DNA of 64,000 nt from Sphingomonas sp. Leaf230 (GTDB lineage: Bacteria > Pseudomonadota > Alphaproteobacteria > Sphingomonadales > Sphingomonadaceae). The notes beneath the pieces were generated by a model. The model worked only from the letters and a program-made list of their open reading frames with translations, was not told where the DNA came from and made no database searches. Every line of letters starts with the position of its first letter. Position 1 is the first letter of the stretch. A program made the position numbers and the translations under genes. Below, piece by piece: positions 38,278 through 47,052 of the stretch. The DNA lies in assembly GCF_001421745.1 (NCBI RefSeq), contig NZ_LMKW01000009.1, positions 467,132 to 531,131 on the forward strand, written 5' to 3'.

Positions 38278-39549
38278 TTATGCGATCGGCGCGGCCTCGC
38301 CAATGACCGCTCGGGCGGCGCTCACGCCGGTTTCGTACGCGCCGTGGGCTGTGGAGAAGTCGAACGGGTGGCACGCTTCGCCCGCGAAGTGGATGCGGCC
38401 ATCAACCGATGCGGCGAGGACGGCGCGTTGTCCGGCCCGACCGATCCGCGCGTGACTATAGCTTCCGCCGATATAAGGCTCGTGGCGCCAGCGGGTTGCG
38501 GCCAGCGGCGTGAAGCGCTTGCGCCAATCGCTGCCGAGCAACCCGACCAGTTCGTCGATCGCGAACTGCGCAGCGTCGCCGTCCTCCAGCATTTCCGCAC
38601 AGTCGCCGCCGAAGAAGCTTTCGACGATCGGCCAGCCGAACGGCGACAGGCGGTGGCTCGCCGTGCAGGCGCTGTACGGATTGCCTACCAAGTGCGCGTT
38701 GGTCGGCCATTCGGGGCGGTCGACGTGGAGGAACACCTTGTCCGCAAGGCCGAGCGGAAGGTCCGCGGCGGCGGCGTGCTTGTCGGGGAGCGGTGGGTCG
38801 AAGACGATCTGCGACTTGGCGAGGACGGTAGTGGGGACGCAGACGATCACGTGGTCCGCCTCGATCGTTCCAGCCGGGGTGTCGAGTTGAAGACGACGAC
38901 CGCTGCGGTCGATGCGCGTTACCGGGGTCGAGAGGCGGATGTTCAGGCCAGCGGCACGGCTGGCGACGAGTGTTCCGTAGCCTTCCTTCACCGTCCAGTT
39001 GTCGTCGGTAGCAGCCTCTTCGTATGCGGCCCAGTCGTGGAGCGACACTTAGGTAAGGTTTGCACCGTTTGCGTAGCCGGAGATAGCGTCGATCTTCGGG
39101 CGCCATTTGTCGTTGGGGGCGATGAAGTCGGACAGCGGGCGGTCGGGGCCTTCAAGGGCGGCTAGGGCGCGCTCGTTCCAATCTTGGTAAGCTGTGGCAG
39201 AGGCTGACTGGTCTTCGGGTGGGAAGCCGAGGTCCCGCCACTGGGTGCGCCAATTTGCGTCGGAGCGGTCGACGGTGAATCCTGTCGTCTCGGCAATTTC
39301 GGTCCACGGGTTGCGCTGGGCAGAGTGTAACCAGCCGAAACCGGCGTCTACATGTTCCCCCGGGAAGGCGGGGGTCCAGGCTGGGCCCCCGCCTTCGCGG
39401 GGGAACAAGGAGGCGAGGGGCAAGCTGTGGGCTCGGCCACCTAGGCGGTCGCTGGCTTCGACCAGCAGGACCTCTTGCCCCGCATCATGCAGCGTCCGCG
39501 CCGCAGCGATACCGGCCACACCGCCGCCGATGACGACGGCGCGCGCCAT
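38278..39549 (-). pseudogene. FAD-dependent amine oxidase, interrupted by an in-frame stop
   Basis: Two same-frame pieces make one flavin amine oxidase of about 420 residues. The first (from the ATG at 39549) has the FAD loop VVIGGGVAGIAAARTL and the GGRAHS motif. The second holds the substrate region and the C-terminal FAD site HFAGEACHP. They are separated by a single TAA at 39049-39051, in NGANLT-stop-VSLHDW, where homologues read straight through. In addition, about 19 codons (39353-39408) are a palindromic repeat placed between LPLA and DAGFGWLHSA. Either the gene is decaying, the stop is a sequence error, or two polypeptides are made (the GTG at 39048 follows the stop directly). The palindromic insert alone would not break the frame. 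Confidence 0.85.
39353..39408. repeat. Palindromic element inserted in frame inside the amine oxidase gene
   Basis: TGTTCCCCCGGGAAGGCGGG is inverted as CCCGCCTTCGCGGGGGAACA, the same family as at 20140-20198. On the minus strand it translates as SLFPREGGGPAWTPAFPGEH within an otherwise conserved FAD domain. Confidence 0.85.
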
Positions 39550-39550
39550 G

Positions 39551-40453
39551 TTACGCAGCCAGCAGGCGCTTTTCGCCGGCAATCCGCATCATCGCCTTTT
39601 GCAGCTTCTCGAACGCGCGCACCTCGATCTGCCGCACGCGCTCGCGCGACACGCCGTAGACCTGCGACAATTCCTCAAGCGTCTTGGGATCATCCGTCAG
39701 GCGACGCTCGGTCAGGATATGCTGCTCGCGCTCGTTGAGGTCGTCCATCGCCGACACCAGCATCGAGTGGCGAACGTCAGCCTCCTGCGCATCGGCAACG
39801 ATCTTGTCCTGCAGCGGCGCGTCGTCCTGCAGCCAATCCTGCCACTGGCCTTCGCCGTCTTCGCGCATCGGCACGTTGAGCGACGTGTCGCCACCCATCG
39901 CCATGCGGCGGTTCATGCTGACGACGTCGGTCTCGGCGACACCCAGGTCGGTGGCGATCTTGGTGACGTGCTCAGGACGCAGATCGCCATCCTCGAACGC
40001 ATCGAGACGGCTCTTCATCCGGCGCAGGTTGAAGAACAGCTTCTTCTGCGCGGCGGTGGTGCCCATCTTCACAAGGCTCCACGAGCGCAGGATGTATTCC
40101 TGGATCGAGGCACGGATCCACCACATCGCATAGGTCGCGAGACGGAAGCCGCGCTCGGGCTCGAACTTCTTCACGCCTTGCATCAAGCCGATATTGCCCT
40201 CGGAGATCAGCTCCGACGTCGGCAGACCATAGCCACGATAGCCCATCGCGATCTTCGCCACGAGGCGGAGATGCGAGGTCACCAGCTGCGCCGCAGCTTC
40301 GGTATCGCCATGTTCCTGGAAACGCTTGGCGAGCATGTATTCCTGCTCGGGTTTCAGGAGCGGAAATTTTTTGATCTCGGCAAGATAACGATTGAGACCC
40401 GCCTCGCTGCCGAGCGCAGGTATCGTCGCTGGAACGTTGGAGCGGGCTGCCAT
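39551..40453 (-). CDS. rpoH: RNA polymerase heat-shock sigma factor (sigma-32)
   Basis: This 300-residue sigma factor has region 2 (SHLRLVAKIAMGYRGYGLP, EGNIGLMQGVKKFEP, FRLATYAMWWIRASIQEYIL), the RpoH box QKKLFFNLRR that sets it apart from other group 3 sigmas, and region 4 (LTDDPKTLEELSQVYGVSRERVRQIE). It directs transcription of chaperones and proteases after protein-folding stress. I use the ATG at 40453 (GGGATTACGACC upstream); the in-frame start at 40498 adds 15 atypical residues. The broken amine oxidase gene starts 1 bp after its stop. Confidence 0.97.
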   Translation of the reverse strand: MAARSNVPATIPALGSEAGLNRYLAEIKKFPLLKPEQEYMLAKRFQEHGDTEAAAQLVTSHLRLVAKIAMGYRGYGLPTSELISEGNIGLMQGVKKFEPERGFRLATYAMWWIRASIQEYILRSWSLVKMGTTAAQKKLFFNLRRMKSRLDAFEDGDLRPEHVTKIATDLGVAETDVVSMNRRMAMGGDTSLNVPMREDGEGQWQDWLQDDAPLQDKIVADAQEADVRHSMLVSAMDDLNEREQHILTERRLTDDPKTLEELSQVYGVSRERVRQIEVRAFEKLQKAMMRIAGEKRLLAA

Positions 40454-40510
40454 GGTCGTAATCCCTTTCTGATGACCCCGATTGCCGCAATGCGGCATGG
40501 GCTCGATTAT

Positions 40511-41458
40511 CTATACGTGAAGCTGGGTGAACAGTTCCTGCATGTCTGCGGGCATTTCGCTTTCGAACGCCAAAGCGATGCTTTTCACCGGATGGATGAA
40601 CCCCAGATGCGCCGCGTGCAAGGCCTGCCGGCGGAAACCAAGCGTTTCGAGCAGCGACTTCTGAGCTTGCTTTGTTCTACCATAGACCGGGTCGCCGAGC
40701 AATGCATGGCCGATCGAGGCCATATGCACACGCACCTGATGCGTACGCCCAGTCTCCAGCCGGCACTCGATCAGCGCCGCATCGCGCAGCGTCTCGATCG
40801 TCGAGAAATGCGTCACCGCGCGTTTGCCGCCCTCGACGATTGCGATCTTCTTCCGGTTCCGCGGACTCCGAGCGAGCGGTGCGTTGACCGTGCCGCTCGG
40901 GGGTCGGGGAATACCGCCGACGATTGCCTTGTAGCGGCGGTCGATACTGTGGTCGTGGAACTGCTTGGCAAGCCCTTCGTGCGCGCGATCGGTTTTCGCG
41001 GCGATCATTAGCCCCGACGTGTCCTTGTCGATGCGGTGGACGATGCCCGGTCGCGCGACGCCGCCAATGCCCGACAGATTGCCGGCGCAGTGATGGAGCA
41101 GCGCATTAACGAGCGTGCCGTCAAAGTTCCCCGCGGCAGGATGGACGACGAGACCGGCGGGCTTGTCAATCACGATCAGGTCGTCGTCCTCGTACGCGAC
41201 GACGAGCGGGATATCCTGCGCTTCGTTGTGCAGCGGGGTGGGCGGCGGAATCGTGACGGCGAACACTTGCCCCGTAGCGGCCTTCTTCGCCGAATCACGC
41301 CATTCGCGACCATTGAGGGTAACCTGACCGGCCGCGATCAGCGCCTTCAGCCGTTCACGCGACATGTCGAGCAGCACTTCGGCGAGCGCACGATCAAGCC
41401 TCCAGCCATCCGTGGCCGGCGTGATCGATGCTTCGACGATGGAAACCCCCCGGTCCAT
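40511..41458 (-). CDS. rluD: 23S rRNA pseudouridine synthase, RluA/RluD family
   Basis: This 315-residue enzyme has an N-terminal S4 RNA-binding domain (~18-75, RLDRALAEVLLDMSRERLKALI) and a pseudouridine synthase core with the catalytic aspartate in GIVHRIDKDTSGLMIAAK, plus ETGRTHQVRVHMASIGHALLGDPVYG. RluD, modifying helix 69 of 23S rRNA, is the likely member. It is 57 bp upstream of rpoH on the same strand. Its start is only 17 bp from the divergent JAMM peptidase start. Confidence 0.93.
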   Translation of the reverse strand: MDRGVSIVEASITPATDGWRLDRALAEVLLDMSRERLKALIAAGQVTLNGREWRDSAKKAATGQVFAVTIPPPTPLHNEAQDIPLVVAYEDDDLIVIDKPAGLVVHPAAGNFDGTLVNALLHHCAGNLSGIGGVARPGIVHRIDKDTSGLMIAAKTDRAHEGLAKQFHDHSIDRRYKAIVGGIPRPPSGTVNAPLARSPRNRKKIAIVEGGKRAVTHFSTIETLRDAALIECRLETGRTHQVRVHMASIGHALLGDPVYGRTKQAQKSLLETLGFRRQALHAAHLGFIHPVKSIALAFESEMPADMQELFTQLHV

Positions 41459-41475
41459 GTCCTACCGATGTGGCG

Positions 41476-41889
41476 ATGAGCGTGACGATTTCAAGCGAAT
41501 TGCTGCGGCGACTGGTCGCAGAGGCGGCTGCGTCGCCGGATGCGGAGGTCTGCGGGCTGCTGTTCGGGGCGGAGGGGCGGATCGAGATGGCGGAGGCGTG
41601 CGCTAACGTGGCATTAAACCCCGCGCGAGCGTTCGAGATCGATCCGACTGCTTTGTTTGCCGCGCATCGGCACGCGCGATCGGGCGGGATGGCCGTTATT
41701 GGGCATTATCACTCGCATCCAACTGGCTCGCCCGTTCCGTCTCCGCGCGATGCGGCTCAGGCCATGGGGAATGGAGCGGTCTGGGTCATCCTTGGCACTG
41801 GCGGCGCTCGGGCGTGGCGATCGGTCGAGGTTGGTGCGTTCGTCGAGGAGGTGATCGAGCAGATCGACGATATCGCCACCCCGGCATAG
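41476..41889 (+). CDS. JAMM/Mov34 (M67) metallopeptidase-like protein
   Basis: This 137-residue protein has an intact JAMM zinc site: Glu24 in DAEVCGLLFG, then HYHSHPTGSPVPSPRD with His79, His81 and Asp92. Bacterial members cleave isopeptide or sulfur-carrier tails, or have unknown targets; no ubiquitin-like partner is adjacent. The ATG at 41476 is preferred over 41428, whose extension would overlap rluD. With only 17 bp between the two divergent starts, each promoter must lie inside the other gene. Confidence 0.85.
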   Translation: MSVTISSELLRRLVAEAAASPDAEVCGLLFGAEGRIEMAEACANVALNPARAFEIDPTALFAAHRHARSGGMAVIGHYHSHPTGSPVPSPRDAAQAMGNGAVWVILGTGGARAWRSVEVGAFVEEVIEQIDDIATPA

Positions 41890-42000
41890 GCCAGAGAGGA
41901 TCATCTTTACCGCGCGCCGCACTGTATGGATCTGCTTCGAACCACACTTGCGCGCCGTTCGCGCCACCGCCAGAAGACGCACTGTAATTAGGGGATTTTC

Positions 42001-42645
42001 ATGACGGTCAGCCCGGTCGATTTCGCGAGCCTGCTCTGTTCGCGCCTGTGTCACGACCTGCTGTCGCCGGTGGGTGCGCTCAACAACGGGCTCGAACTGC
42101 TCGCCGATGAGACCGATCCGGCGATGCGCGAGCGCGTCATAGAACTGCTCGCGGACAGCGCGCGCGCATCCGCCAGCAAGCTGAAGTTCTTCCGGCTGGC
42201 GTTCGGCGCTGCGGGCGGGTTCGGCGAACTGGTCGACACGCATGAGGCGCGCACTGCGATCGAAGGTCTGGTTGCCGAGAACAAGCGGATCACCTTCGTC
42301 TGGGCGGTCGAGACGCCGGCGATGCCGAAGTCCGCGGTCAAGGTGCTGCTCAACCTGGCTCTCGTCGCGACCGAATCGCTGGTGCGCGGCGGGACGATGG
42401 AGGTCGGCGGCGAGGAAAATGACGGCCAGCTGGAAATTGTCGTCAAGATCGAGGGCGGCCGGATCGTTCTCGATCCCGAGATCCGCCGTACTCTGGTCGA
42501 GGGCGAAGGCGTGCACGACGTCACCCCGCGCGCCGCCGCGGCGTACATGATCAACACGCTGGTCAAGGATGCCGGCGGTACGGTGATCGTCTCCGAACCG
42601 GCAGACGGGATCATGATTTTCGGCGCGGTGTTCAACGCGCGGTAG
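42001..42645 (+). CDS. chpT: Histidine phosphotransferase ChpT
   Basis: This 214-residue protein is the alphaproteobacterial ChpT, which takes phosphate from CckA and passes it to CtrA and CpdR. The dimerisation helices carry the phosphoacceptor His18 in SRLCHDLLSPVGALNNGLELL, followed by a pseudo-kinase ATPase-like domain without ATP-binding boxes (KSAVKVLLNLALVATESL, ITFVWAVE). AGGGG precedes the ATG. It lies 120 bp before cheA on the same strand, next to a CtrA-like motif. Confidence 0.92.
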   Translation: MTVSPVDFASLLCSRLCHDLLSPVGALNNGLELLADETDPAMRERVIELLADSARASASKLKFFRLAFGAAGGFGELVDTHEARTAIEGLVAENKRITFVWAVETPAMPKSAVKVLLNLALVATESLVRGGTMEVGGEENDGQLEIVVKIEGGRIVLDPEIRRTLVEGEGVHDVTPRAAAAYMINTLVKDAGGTVIVSEPADGIMIFGAVFNAR

Positions 42646-42660
42646 GGCGCGGTCTTTTAC

Positions 42661-42686
42661 GATCCTTCCCCGCAAGGGGTAGGATC
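42661..42686. repeat. Short palindrome after chpT
   Basis: GATCCTTCCCCGCAAGGGGT and the following AGGATC form a 26-bp hairpin. It resembles a single arm of the TCCTCCCC family found in pairs elsewhere. With no T-run, it is not a clear terminator. Confidence 0.55.
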
Positions 42687-42710
42687 CAGAAGGGGGGCGT
42701 ACCCTTAGAA

Positions 42711-42726
42711 CTAACCTGCCCTTAAC
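42711..42726 (+). promoter_or_regulatory. CtrA-like motif before cheA
   Basis: CTAACCTGCCCTTAAC fits the CtrA consensus TTAA-N7-TTAAC with one mismatch in the first half-site. It is 40 bp before the cheA start. CtrA controls motility and chemotaxis genes in many alphaproteobacteria; that it acts here is inference. Confidence 0.45.
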
Positions 42727-42765
42727 CTACACCGTGCATGACAGGCCCACGAACGCGGGGCCGGC

Positions 42766-45054
42766 ATGGACGATCTGTTACAGGAATTCATTGCCGAGAC
42801 GCGCGAAACGCTGGAGGCGATCTCCGGCGAGATCGTCGCGTGGGAACTCGCGCCTGCCGATGGCGCCCGCCTCGATGCGATCTTCCGCTTCGTCCACACC
42901 GTCAAGGGAAGCTGCGGGTTCCTCGATCTACCTCGGCTTGCGCGGCTGAGCCACGCGGCCGAGGACGTCTTGGCCGCCGTTCGCGACGGCAATCGGACGC
43001 CCGACACCTCGCTCGTGAACGCGGTACTCGGCATCGTCGATCGGATCGCGCAGATCGTCGATGCGATCGATGCGGGCACGACGCTGGACGATTCGGACGA
43101 ACATGCGTTGATCGCCGCACTCGCCCCTGACGCGCAGCCCACCGCGCCCGCCGCCGCCGCGCCGGTCGGTCGTAGCGCAAGTCGCAGCGTCCGTCTGAAC
43201 GTCGACCTGCTCGATCACATGATGAGCGGCATGTCCGACATGGTACTCGCGCGCAACGAGCTTGCCCGACAGCTGCGCGACGGCGACGTTGATCCGAAGG
43301 TAGAGGCCGCGCTAGAACGCCTGTCGCTGACGGTTGCCGACATGCGCGACACCGTCACCCGGACTCGCATGCAGAAGGTCGACGCGCTGTTCTCCGCGCT
43401 GCCGCGGATGGTGCGCGATACCAGCGCGGAGCTGTGCAAGGCGGTCAACCTCGTCATCGAGGGCGCGGACGTCGAGCTCGACCGCGAGATGATCGAGCTG
43501 ATGCGCGATCCGCTCGTCCACATCATCCGCAATTGTATCGATCACGGGATCGAGACGCCGATGGCACGCCGCGCGGCGGGCAAGCTGGAGACGGGTCGAC
43601 TGGTCGTCTCGGCGCGCCAGTCGGGCAACCAGATCCTGATCGAGGTAAGCGACGACGGGCAGGGCATCGACGTCGCGCGGATAGTCGCGAAAGCTGCCGA
43701 GAAGAAATTGCATACGCCGACCGAACTGGCGGCGATGAGCGAAGCGTCGCGGCTTCAATTGATCTTCGCGCCGGGTCTGTCGAGCCGCGACACGGTGACT
43801 TCAACCTCGGGCCGCGGCGTCGGCATGGACGTGGTACGCGCCAATATCGAGCAGATCGGCGGCCGGGTCGTGCTGGTCAATACGCCCGGGCGTGGCCTCC
43901 GGATCATCATCAACGTGCCGCTGACGCTGTCGATCCTGTCGACCATCATTGTCGGCGTCGGCACGCAACGATTCGCGCTTCCGCGACAGGCGATCGAAGA
44001 GATCGTCATGGTACGCGGCGATCAGGTGCGGCTCGACATGATCGGCGACGCGGCGACCGCAACTGTGCGCGGCAAGCGAATGCCGCTTGTCTCGCTCGGG
44101 GACCTATTCAAACGTACTAGGGACGCGCCGCCAACGCTGGTCATCGTGTCGACGCGGGAGGGCGATTACGCGCTCGGCGTCGATACCGTGCTCGATACCG
44201 AGGAACTGGTCGTGAAACCCGCGTCGCCTGCGGTGATGGCGACCGGCGTCTATGCGGGCATGACGCTGCCCGACAACGGATTGCCGATGCTGCTGCTCGA
44301 CGCGTCGGGCATCGCGGCGGTTGCCGGACTTCGATTCGCGCCAGTCGCAGCCGCGGACGCAGTGAACCTCGAAGAGGTCGTGCCAGGTATCCCGGCACTG
44401 CTGTTCGACGATCTCGATGGCCAGCGTCGCGCAATCGCGCTGGCCGTCATCGATCGTGTCGAGCCGGTGTCGACCGAGGCGATCCGTTGGTCTGCGGGTG
44501 CGATGCGGTTGTCAGTCGGCGACGCGATAATTCCTCTGTACGCGGTCGGGGATTTCGCCTCGCGGCGCGAAGTCGCCGTACTGCGCCTGACCGACGGCGA
44601 AAGCGAGATGGCGTATGCGATCGCGGAGGCAATCGAGATCGTCGAATTGCCCTTTGAGATCGCACCCGCGCGTGGGTCAGGACCGATCGCGGGCGTCGTG
44701 CTGATCGCCGGCGAACAGGTCGAGCTGATCGATCCGCATGCGCTCTTCTCCGGCCAGCCGGTCATGATCGCGTCGCCGCCGGTGTGCCTGTTGCAGGTCG
44801 ATGGTTCCGGCTGGATGGAGACTTTCCTCAAACCCGCGCTGGAGGCATCCGGCTATCGGTGCGTCACGTCGCTCGCCAGGGGGGAGACCGCGGCTGTGGC
44901 GCTGGCGATGGAGGATGCGCCACCGCGTGAAACGATCGCGCCGGTGGTGACCTTGCGGCGCGCCAGAAGCGCAGACGGGGACGATGATGCGAGCATCTAT
45001 CGATACGACCGGCCCGCGTTGATCGCAGCGCTGGCGGCGCGGAGGACAATATGA
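42766..45054 (+). CDS. cheA: Chemotaxis histidine kinase CheA with extra C-terminal domains
   Basis: This 762-residue cytoplasmic kinase has an N-terminal Hpt domain (His44 in FRFVHTVKGSCGFLDL), a dimerisation helix pair (~135-210), an ATPase domain (DPLVHIIRNCIDHGIE, SDDGQGIDV, TSGRGVGMDVV) and a CheW-like domain (~385-510). About 150 more residues follow: a second CheW-like segment (~540-665) and, from about residue 670, a receiver-like segment (PPVCLLQVDGSGWMETFLKPAL, ALEASGYRCVTS) that is shortened and lacks an aspartate at the phosphoacceptor position. The receiver-like part is therefore probably a docking module. No CheY-binding P2 domain is clear. Its stop overlaps cheW (ATGA). Confidence 0.95.
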   Translation: MDDLLQEFIAETRETLEAISGEIVAWELAPADGARLDAIFRFVHTVKGSCGFLDLPRLARLSHAAEDVLAAVRDGNRTPDTSLVNAVLGIVDRIAQIVDAIDAGTTLDDSDEHALIAALAPDAQPTAPAAAAPVGRSASRSVRLNVDLLDHMMSGMSDMVLARNELARQLRDGDVDPKVEAALERLSLTVADMRDTVTRTRMQKVDALFSALPRMVRDTSAELCKAVNLVIEGADVELDREMIELMRDPLVHIIRNCIDHGIETPMARRAAGKLETGRLVVSARQSGNQILIEVSDDGQGIDVARIVAKAAEKKLHTPTELAAMSEASRLQLIFAPGLSSRDTVTSTSGRGVGMDVVRANIEQIGGRVVLVNTPGRGLRIIINVPLTLSILSTIIVGVGTQRFALPRQAIEEIVMVRGDQVRLDMIGDAATATVRGKRMPLVSLGDLFKRTRDAPPTLVIVSTREGDYALGVDTVLDTEELVVKPASPAVMATGVYAGMTLPDNGLPMLLLDASGIAAVAGLRFAPVAAADAVNLEEVVPGIPALLFDDLDGQRRAIALAVIDRVEPVSTEAIRWSAGAMRLSVGDAIIPLYAVGDFASRREVAVLRLTDGESEMAYAIAEAIEIVELPFEIAPARGSGPIAGVVLIAGEQVELIDPHALFSGQPVMIASPPVCLLQVDGSGWMETFLKPALEASGYRCVTSLARGETAAVALAMEDAPPRETIAPVVTLRRARSADGDDDASIYRYDRPALIAALAARRTI

Positions 45055-45479
45055 CCGATCTGTTTCTCGTGGCGCATATCGCCGGTCGCGGTGTCGCGAT
45101 CGCCGCCGCGCAGGTCGATTCGGTCGTCGACATCGGGGAGATCGTCGCCGTCCCTCGTGCGGATGCCGTCGTCCGCGGGCTGGCGGCACTGCGCAGCCGG
45201 GTGGTGACAGTGATCGATACCGGCATTGCCCTCGGCCTGTCCCGCACGCCCGATACCATGCGGCGCGCTGTGATCACCGTGGCCGAGGGGCATCATTACG
45301 CGATCCTGGTCGATTCGGTGGAGGATGTCGCACCGTTCACGCGACTGCCGCTTTCACCGGGACTTGCCCTGCACGGTGGCTGGGCCGCTGTCGGCTGCGG
45401 TCTCGTCGAGCGCGACGGTGAGCCTCTGCTGATCTTGGATCTCACCGCGGTCGTACCGGCGCCCGGTTTGGCAGCCTGA
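45051..45479 (+). CDS. cheW: Chemotaxis coupling protein CheW
   Basis: This 142-residue CheW-fold protein links chemoreceptors to CheA. It shows VAHIAGRGVAIAAAQVDSVVD, RSRVVTVIDTGIALGL and ITVAEGHHYAILVDSVEDV, as in the family. It is coupled to cheA by ATGA and is followed by a 75-bp gap before cheY. No receptor (MCP) gene is in the window. Confidence 0.93.
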   Translation: MTDLFLVAHIAGRGVAIAAAQVDSVVDIGEIVAVPRADAVVRGLAALRSRVVTVIDTGIALGLSRTPDTMRRAVITVAEGHHYAILVDSVEDVAPFTRLPLSPGLALHGGWAAVGCGLVERDGEPLLILDLTAVVPAPGLAA

Positions 45480-45554
45480 TATTTCTTTAGCTTAACCCGG
45501 TGCTTACGCTTTGTCGGCTAGACCGGCTCCACGATTTCCCCTGGAAGGCTTTCC

Positions 45555-45920
45555 ATGAAGACCTGTCTCGTCGTCGATGATTCAAAGGTGATCCGCAAAG
45601 TCGCGCGTCACATTCTCGAGACACTCGACTTTACCGTCACCGAAGCGTGCGATGGTCGCGAGGCGTTGGCCTCCTGCATGGCGTCGATCCCCGACGTGAT
45701 CCTGCTCGACTGGAACATGCCCGTGATGAGCGGGATGGATTTCCTCCGCGCGTTGCGCGAGGCGGACGTGCCGCGCCGGCCCAAGGTCGTGTTCTGCACC
45801 ACCGAGAACGGCATGGCCTATATCCGTGCGGCGATCGAGGCGGGCGCGGACGAATATGTGATGAAGCCGTTCGACCGCGACACGCTGGAATCGAAGCTCC
45901 AGATCGTCGGCATGGCCTGA
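45555..45920 (+). CDS. cheY: Chemotaxis response regulator CheY-like
   Basis: This 121-residue single receiver domain has acidic pocket VVDDS, phosphoacceptor Asp52 in ILLDWNMPVMSG, the conserved Thr in VFCTTEN and Lys in YVMKPFD. With no output domain, it probably carries the CheA signal to the flagellar switch or acts as a phosphate sink. TGGAAGG lies about 8 nt before the ATG. Confidence 0.94.
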   Translation: MKTCLVVDDSKVIRKVARHILETLDFTVTEACDGREALASCMASIPDVILLDWNMPVMSGMDFLRALREADVPRRPKVVFCTTENGMAYIRAAIEAGADEYVMKPFDRDTLESKLQIVGMA

Positions 45921-45933
45921 TCCAGGCCTAGCC

Positions 45934-47052
45934 GTGACGATTCGGACTCACTCTGCCGAGCGGCACGCAGACCGCGACGGGCTCGACTCCGCCCGGGTCT
46001 TGATCGTCGACGACTCGGTGGTCGTCCGCGCGGTGATCGCTAGGCTGATCGATGCGAGCGACCGGTTCTCGGTCGTCGGCGCGGTCGGCAACGTTGCTGC
46101 GGCCTTGGCATTCCTGGATCGCGTGACGGTCGACTTCATCCTGCTCGATATCGAGATGCCGGGCATCGACGGGCTCAGCGCATTGCCCGACCTGATCGCA
46201 GCGGGGCAGGGCGCGAAGGTCTTGATCGTGTCGTCGAGCGCGGACGAGGGCGGCGCGACCGCGGTCCGCGCGATGGCGCTCGGCGCGGCTGAGACGCTGA
46301 CCAAGCCGTCGACGAGTGCCCTGTCGACGCGGTTCGGTTCGGCTCTGGTCAACAAGCTCGAGATGCTGTGCGAGTATCCGGCGCAGATGCCGCCTGCGCT
46401 GGTCGTGCGCTCACCCATATTGCCGACGCCGCCCGCGGACAATCCGCTGCCGATCCGCCCGGTCGCGACCGGCGACGACTATGACATCGTTGCGATCGGT
46501 GCCTCGACCGGCGGCATTCACGCCTTGAGTCAGATGTTCGGTCAGATGCCCGCCGGGTTCCGCCTGCCGATCGTCATCACCCAGCATCTGCCGGCGTCGT
46601 TCATGCCGTATTTCGCGGCACAGATCGCAGTGCTTGCCGGGCGCCCATGCGACGTCGCGGTCGATCGAATGCGGATCCGTCCCGGCCGGATCATCATCGC
46701 ACCCGGCGACGCGCATCTCAAGGCCGTGAGACTGTCCGAAGGCGGCGCTGCCTTCCGCCTGACGCACGAGGCTGCGCCGAGTGGGTGCATGCCGTCCGTT
46801 GACCCGATGCTCGCCTCGCTCGCCGACGTCTATGGGGCGCGTCTGCTCGCGGTCGTGCTTAGCGGGATGGGGCGCGACGGCGCGGAGGGGGCACGGCGCG
46901 TCCACGACAGCGGCGGGTGCGTCGTCGTGCAGGATCAGCAAAGCTCGGTGGTGTGGGGCATGCCGGGTGCGATCGCCGCCTCGGGCATCGCCGACGCCGT
47001 GCTGGCCCCCGACGCGATCGGTCGCCTCGCAGCGACGCGACGCCGACCATGA
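45934..47052 (+). CDS. cheB: Chemotaxis methylesterase/response regulator CheB
   Basis: This 372-residue protein joins a receiver domain (~20-140; Asp72 in ILLDIEMPGIDG) to a methylesterase domain (~185-372) with the catalytic triad regions GASTGGIHAL, QHLPASFMPYF and SGMGRDGAEG. It removes methyl groups from receptors to reset adaptation. The start is a GTG at 45934, 13 bp after cheY. Its stop overlaps cheR (ATGA). Confidence 0.95.
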   Translation: MTIRTHSAERHADRDGLDSARVLIVDDSVVVRAVIARLIDASDRFSVVGAVGNVAAALAFLDRVTVDFILLDIEMPGIDGLSALPDLIAAGQGAKVLIVSSSADEGGATAVRAMALGAAETLTKPSTSALSTRFGSALVNKLEMLCEYPAQMPPALVVRSPILPTPPADNPLPIRPVATGDDYDIVAIGASTGGIHALSQMFGQMPAGFRLPIVITQHLPASFMPYFAAQIAVLAGRPCDVAVDRMRIRPGRIIIAPGDAHLKAVRLSEGGAAFRLTHEAAPSGCMPSVDPMLASLADVYGARLLAVVLSGMGRDGAEGARRVHDSGGCVVVQDQQSSVVWGMPGAIAASGIADAVLAPDAIGRLAATRRRP

